From Nectonema munidae (taxonomy: Eukaryota; Nematomorpha; Nectonematoida; Nectonematidae): a stretch of 64,000 bases of DNA. A program made the translations under genes and the position numbers. Location of the stretch: assembly GCA_030549495.1 (NCBI GenBank), contig JAUIRK010000920.1, forward strand, positions 434,001 through 498,000, read 5' to 3'. This document shows positions 59,370 to 64,000 of this stretch, piece by piece. A model generated the notes under the pieces. The model was given only the letters and a program-made list of their open reading frames with translations. It did not search any database and was not told the origin of the DNA. Numbering within the stretch: position 1 is the stretch's first letter; the number at the start of each line of letters is the position of its first letter.

Positions 59370-60590
59370 ATTGATTTACAAGTAAAAAAAATGGCCATTA
59401 AATTTCAGGTTTTAAACTCACCCTTTATAGAATTATGTATATTTGTTGTTAGTTCATAGGTGCAAATATTAATATTTTAATTTATTAAATGGAATCTATG
59501 TATATAGCTAGTTTTTCACCGTCCTAGAACGATCCGCTCCTTTTCTTCATCTAAATACAAATAATTTTGTTCTTATTAATTTAATATATAGGTAAAGGTA
59601 CCTTAGGGTGTTTTCATCGATAAGCACAAATTATCTCTTTTAAGTTTTAAATTTTTTTTAGCTTTTTTATTCTTAAAACGAGTATCAGAAGTTATATTCG
59701 CTTTATACAAAATAAACAAATATTTTTCTATAACAAAATTATATGAGATTTTTTTTTTGTTACCAATAAAAACACCCAAATCGTTTCAAAACTTAATAAT
59801 TATCTTTAATAATTTTTTACTATTTTTGTTTGAAATTTAGATAATTTATAAATTTATTATTATTAGTAGTAAATTTAATTAAGTTATAAAAATGTTTTCT
59901 AAAGAAAATTTTTTTGATGATGATAATAGTTATTTGTATATTACTTAAATAATAAATATTTTATTATTTATTATTATAAAATAAAATTTTTTATGGTTCT
60001 TCCCCACTAAAATAAAAAATTTTTGTATTGATTAAAAAAATAAACAGAAATGACATTTATTCAAAAGTAAGAAATCATAAATAAAAATTTTGAAAGTATG
60101 GCTGTGGAGTTGAAGCGAGGGCTTGGAAGCTGACTTAAAAAAGAGAAAGCTGATCTGCAGCCAGAGTAAATCTAAGTTACATGTTCAGCTCTGATGCTAT
60201 TTTTTAAAATAAGCTGGCTCCAGTTCCAATTACATAAATTGTCGATTTTTACAATAATTGCTATGATAAAAGATCAATAAACGCGCTGTTATGCCAAATA
60301 TTTATTTTTGTTAAAAAGAGTTATCTTTATTGAATTTTAACATTAAAATTGCTAAATATTCAAAAAAAACTCATTAAAAAATATTAAGATAGATTTAAAG
60401 AATTTATTTTCAGAAACAAGATTGCAGCCACCAAATCTTCTTTCATTGAAACTTGCAACTCGAATGAATGATTGGAGGTGCTGAAAACAACAATTTTTTA
60501 ATGTTTCTACACTAACTTGAGTTGGAAGCAAGAATGCTACATTCTGCACAATTTCATTGAGGGTGGTACAGCTTCCAAAAGGCTTATCTT
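59370..60590. other. No clear gene
   Basis: AT-rich. A minus-strand frame at 60352-60549 may be the tail of the hAT relic to its right but has no recognisable motif. Confidence 0.35.
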
Positions 60591-60601
60591 AAATGATCTG
60601 T

Positions 60602-61260
60602 CTATTTTTTCCAGTCTTTCTTTTTCAATTCTACGATGCTTTGCTTAAATATCAAGCTATACTTCAAAATCTTCATCGTAAAGCCAAGATCAGGAAAATT
60701 AGATAAAGTTGAAAGCGTACTTTTGTTCTTAATTCTAACGAGGAATTGCTCTATATTTACATTTGACGACATCAATCTATGTTGCATTCTAAGAGCTATA
60801 TAATACCAAGCTCATTTCCTTCATTGATCTGTTCTTCAGTTAATGTAACGCGGTACATTCGCTCAACATATAAAGCAGCCAATAACACATTATTTTCAAG
60901 AAGATATTTTTCCTTACGCAACATAGATATTTTTATTCTATTTGCAAGTGCACCACCTATCTGTTAAAAAGTAAAAATAAGAGTTTTCCATTCTTAATAA
61001 AACAAATCTGATGTCAAGTTGACAGCTTGTAATCTTTTGGTTATTATATATGGGAGGTGAAGTATTTCTTCCAGTTCTTTTGCTTCCTTCTTTTGAAATT
61101 CTGTTAATGTTATCTGGATGGACGCTATCAATCAAAATACCTTTTATTTCTAAAAGACGATGAATCATTAAATAAGTGTTGCCTCACCTTGTAGCTTGAT
61201 CTATAAGTGAACTTTTTCATGCTGGTTCTTTTAATATTGGATTTATTCTTGCCGTTACAA
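60602..61260 (-). pseudogene. ZBED-like hAT transposase relic
   Basis: Reading leftwards on the minus strand: QATR then a stop (the usual Trp codon is TGA), GNTYLMIHRLLE, then ELEEILHLPYIITKRLQ, GGALANRIKISML and KEKYLLENNVLLAALYVERMYR. This is the order in the C-terminal half of ZBED-type hAT transposases (ATRW..T, PY..TK.LQ, LAA.YLDPR). Several frameshifts occur. Confidence 0.7.
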
Positions 61261-61835
61261 CAGATTGACGCAGTTTAGTTATTGGAGTACAAACATGTTT
61301 ATCTTTAAAGCTATCTTGAATACTTTAGTGAGAATATAAACTAAATTTTATAATATACTGTTATACAGTTTTGATTTTTTCTGATTGGTAAGTAGAAATA
61401 ATCTTGTCCCGCCATGTCCATTGCAAGATAGTTGTTCAGCTCATTTCAAATATTATCCTCCTTAATGAGAACTGTTCACTCAGGTTGAAGCACCGTTCTA
61501 AAAAGTCAGAGATACAAACCTAACTGTTTCAAAAGATTTTTCATAAAAAAATCAACATCAAAAATTTGAGACAATCTTCTGGAAAAATTTTACAATCATA
61601 CTTATAACTCGATCTTGTGATGATTTAAAGTGTTTTTATGACTAAATATAGAAAGCTCACATAAACATATAAGAATTCTTTTGTCGATGTACATTAAAAC
61701 TTGGAGTTACTTTTTACAAAGCAAAGCTGAATAAATTCAATACTTTAAAAAAAACTTTTTTTGGGTAAAAGACTTGAATTAAAATTGAAAAAGCATTGAA
61801 AATTGTTGCTATTAATTTAGATAAAAAGTTTCTTT
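61261..61835. other. No gene seen
   Basis: AT-rich. It may contain an unrecognisable upstream part of the hAT relic. Confidence 0.35.
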
Positions 61836-62720
61836 TTGAGATGAGCTGTCATTTGTCAATAAATTTTTAGACAGGTTTGATTTTTTCATAAAAAATGAAT
61901 ATCAGCTTACTTGAAAATGGGTATATATATATATATAAAGCGTTATATGATTATTTCAATAAAAAGTTTTTATTTGAGATGAACAGTCAAATATATATCC
62001 ATTTTTTGACAAGTTTGATTGATTTTAATAAAAAATGAATACTGAATTCAGCATGCTTTAAAATAAAAAACTTTATATAATTATTAAGTATAAAAGTTTT
62101 TTTTTTGAGATGAGCTGTCATAAGTAAATATTCACAGGTTTGATTTATTTTCATAAAAAATAAATATCACCACTGAATTTAGCTTACTTGAAAATGGGTA
62201 TATATGTATAAACTTTATATAATTATTCCAAAATGTTTTTTTGAGATGAGCTGTTAAATATAAATCCGTTTTGAGAGGTTTGATAAAAAAAAATGTATAC
62301 AACCACCGAATTCAGCATGCTTTAAAATAGGTATATATGTGTAGAAAACTCTATATAAAAGTTTCTTTTTGAGATGAGCTGTCATAAGTAAATAAATTTT
62401 TTAACAGGTTTAATTTATTCTCATAAAAAAATGTATATCACACTGAATTCAGCATGCTTTAAAATGGGTATATATGTGTAAAAACTTTATATAATTATTT
62501 AAATAAAAAATTCTTTTTTGATATGGGCTGTCAAATACAAATCAATATTTGACAGGTTTGATAAAAAAAATGAATATCACCACTGAATTGAACATGCTTT
62601 AAAATGGGTATATATGCGTAAAAAACTTTATATAATTATTTAAATAAAAATTTCTTTTTGAGATGAGCTGTCACATAAAAATCAATTTTTTAATAGGTTT
62701 GAAAAAGTTAAAAATAGACA
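61836..62720 (+). repeat. ~137-bp tandem satellite, about 6-7 monomers
   Basis: The phrase gagatgagctgtca or a close variant recurs at about 61838, 61976, 62107, 62243, 62371, 62519 and 62660, spacings of 128-148 bp. Each monomer also has acaggtttgat, a cactgaattcagcatgcttt block and gggtatatatg. Monomers have diverged by small indels. Confidence 0.9.
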
Positions 62721-62812
62721 TCACTGAAAAACTGACATTCGCATTATCATTCATGACTGAAAAATTTATTCAGCCTAGTTAAAATTTATTAATATCTGCG
62801 AAAAACAATCGG

Positions 62813-62900
62813 CACTAATAGGGTTAACAGTTGAAGGTCAGGGTTCGATCCCAAGGCTCGCGACTCTTAAAAACAAATCACGCGATCTAATACATCCAAT
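62813..62900 (+). repeat. tRNA-derived SINE, copy 2 (5' truncated)
   Basis: agggttaacagttgaaggtc, then gggttcgatccc and aaggctcg, match the 3' half of the SINE at 59298, followed by the shared ctcttaaaaacaaatc tail. Confidence 0.7.
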
Positions 62901-63645
62901 GAAAGGAGCATTGAAGAAAGTAAAGCAGCTCCTTTTGTAATACTACATCGCACCCATCTACGATATTAGCTAAAGATTTTGTTGCGACAATCCTTTCTAT
63001 TTCTCATTCTACTGGACAAAATTTTATTAAATTTAACCTAAATGCTCAAAAATATTTAATGTCCAAAAACACTGTAATTTAAAGTATTTTTTTTCTAACT
63101 AAAAAAACTTCTGATAAAAGGTAGCGGTTCTATGCGGCCCAATGGCTTTCTTAGTTTTTGCTGTCTGTTGATAGGACTTAATTTGAGCTTTAACTATGTA
63201 ATCATGTTTACATTTAATAATACAAAAAATAGTAGATTTAAGGATCTTGATGGACCAATATTCATAGGTTATATTTTTACAAAGCTATATAAGGAATATA
63301 CATCGTTTTATAAATACCTTCTTTGACTAAGTTCAGAGAATTAACTTTCTGAAATATAATAATAAATGCAACTTCTTCAATTTTTGTATCACACTTAGAG
63401 CAAATTCTCATATAAACTATTTTACGAATTACTCAATATTTGTTGTATTATGAATTATTATAATACAACAAATAACAAAGGAAAAGATTTTGAAAAAAAT
63501 ATTAACGCTTAAAATAAAACCTGTAATAACCATTCTACTATTTGTAATCTTTATCTTTTCTATGATTTTATCAGAGGAGTGTCAGAAATTTTACTCAGAA
63601 GCAGAGATAAATCTATTCCCATTGGGGTTCATTGGAATTTACGAC
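62901..63645. other. No gene seen
   Basis: AT-rich; the open frame at 63132-63326 has no recognisable motif. Confidence 0.35.
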
Positions 63646-63649
63646 TTTT

Positions 63650-63790
63650 TAAAGCGTATAAAGGTACCATGGGGTGTTTTAATCGAGAAGGCACAATTGC
63701 GCCGCTTGTATCGAACTATGAGAAAGTAGGCTGGACCGAACCCAAGACCTTGAGTTATCGAAACCCAGTAGTACCTAAACAACCTTACTC
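63650..63790 (+). repeat. SINE-like dispersed repeat, copy 2
   Basis: Inverted relative of 8440-8610, sharing tcgagaaggc.caattgc, ccgcttgtat.c and gagttatcgaaac. The open frames through it are shared only because the DNA is. Confidence 0.6.
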
Positions 63791-64000
63791 AAATAGATTC
63801 ATAAGATAAAATTTTAATGTGAACAAAATAAAAATTTTTTTGTGTCCATTGTCAGAAACGAAAATTACAATTATAGACAATGAAATATAAATATTTTTAT
63901 CCCTCAGATCCCTGAAATTCTTCAAATAACGTTATTTAATTTAAAATTTTTTTGTCTTGAAAAAATGATTCAAGATTAGGTTACATATATAGACAATGTT
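63791..64000. other. No gene seen
   Basis: AT-rich end of the window. Confidence 0.4.

Noticed and set aside
61836-62720. CRISPR-like array
   Set aside because: Repeat units of ~137 bp with no constant short repeat/unique spacer structure, in animal DNA; it is a satellite.

Overview
The window is AT-rich animal nuclear DNA. Genes contain introns, non-LTR retrotransposons and piggyBac, hAT and MULE DNA transposons are common, and there are tRNA-derived SINEs, satellites and a very long GT microsatellite. Nothing is bacterial (no operons, no Shine-Dalgarno signals). The mix suggests an invertebrate, possibly an arthropod such as a parasitic crustacean, but species-level placement is only a guess.

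Three host genes are supported. (1) 2210-17640, minus strand: a multi-exon zinc-knuckle gene assembled here from seven exons with matching splice phases. It resembles ZCCHC7/Air1-2, the RNA-binding subunit of the TRAMP nuclear RNA-surveillance complex. Its introns are full of dead transposons. (2) 39993-41489, plus strand: a single-exon, intact BAP1/calypso-type ubiquitin C-terminal hydrolase (Polycomb deubiquitinase) with all catalytic residues, a TATA box and polyadenylation signals. (3) 51930-52442, minus strand: an intact translationally controlled tumour protein (TCTP). A 5.3 kb R1/I-like LINE sits 26 bp upstream of its start codon, flanked by a perfect 12-bp target-site duplication.

Most of the rest is mobile DNA. 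From left to right: an RTE-type LINE tail and a piggyBac relic (2.7-4.7 kb); an unclassified transposase relic (5.5-7.2 kb); a (GT)181 tract followed by a piggyBac copy split by two hAT-type insertions, one of which carries further insertions (18.2-24.2 kb); another piggyBac relic (28.5-29.4 kb); an intact 868-residue ORF fusing an OTU cysteine-protease domain to a MULE transposase (30.6-33.2 kb), the most unusual protein here; a piggyBac relic and a 138-bp TTAA-flanked MITE (36.1-37.4 kb); nested hAT elements (41.9-45.3 kb); an RTE LINE (47.9-50.8 kb); the R1/I-like LINE (52.5-57.8 kb); a short hAT that keeps its C-terminal dimerisation exon (58.2-58.7 kb); a ZBED-like hAT relic (60.6-61.3 kb); and a ~137-bp tandem satellite (61.8-62.7 kb) with diverged inverted relatives near 26 kb.

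The ordinary genes act separately: RNA surveillance, chromatin deubiquitination and growth/translation. What ties the region together is repeated transposon insertion. Target-site duplications give an insertion order: piggyBac, then hAT into it, then smaller elements into the hAT.
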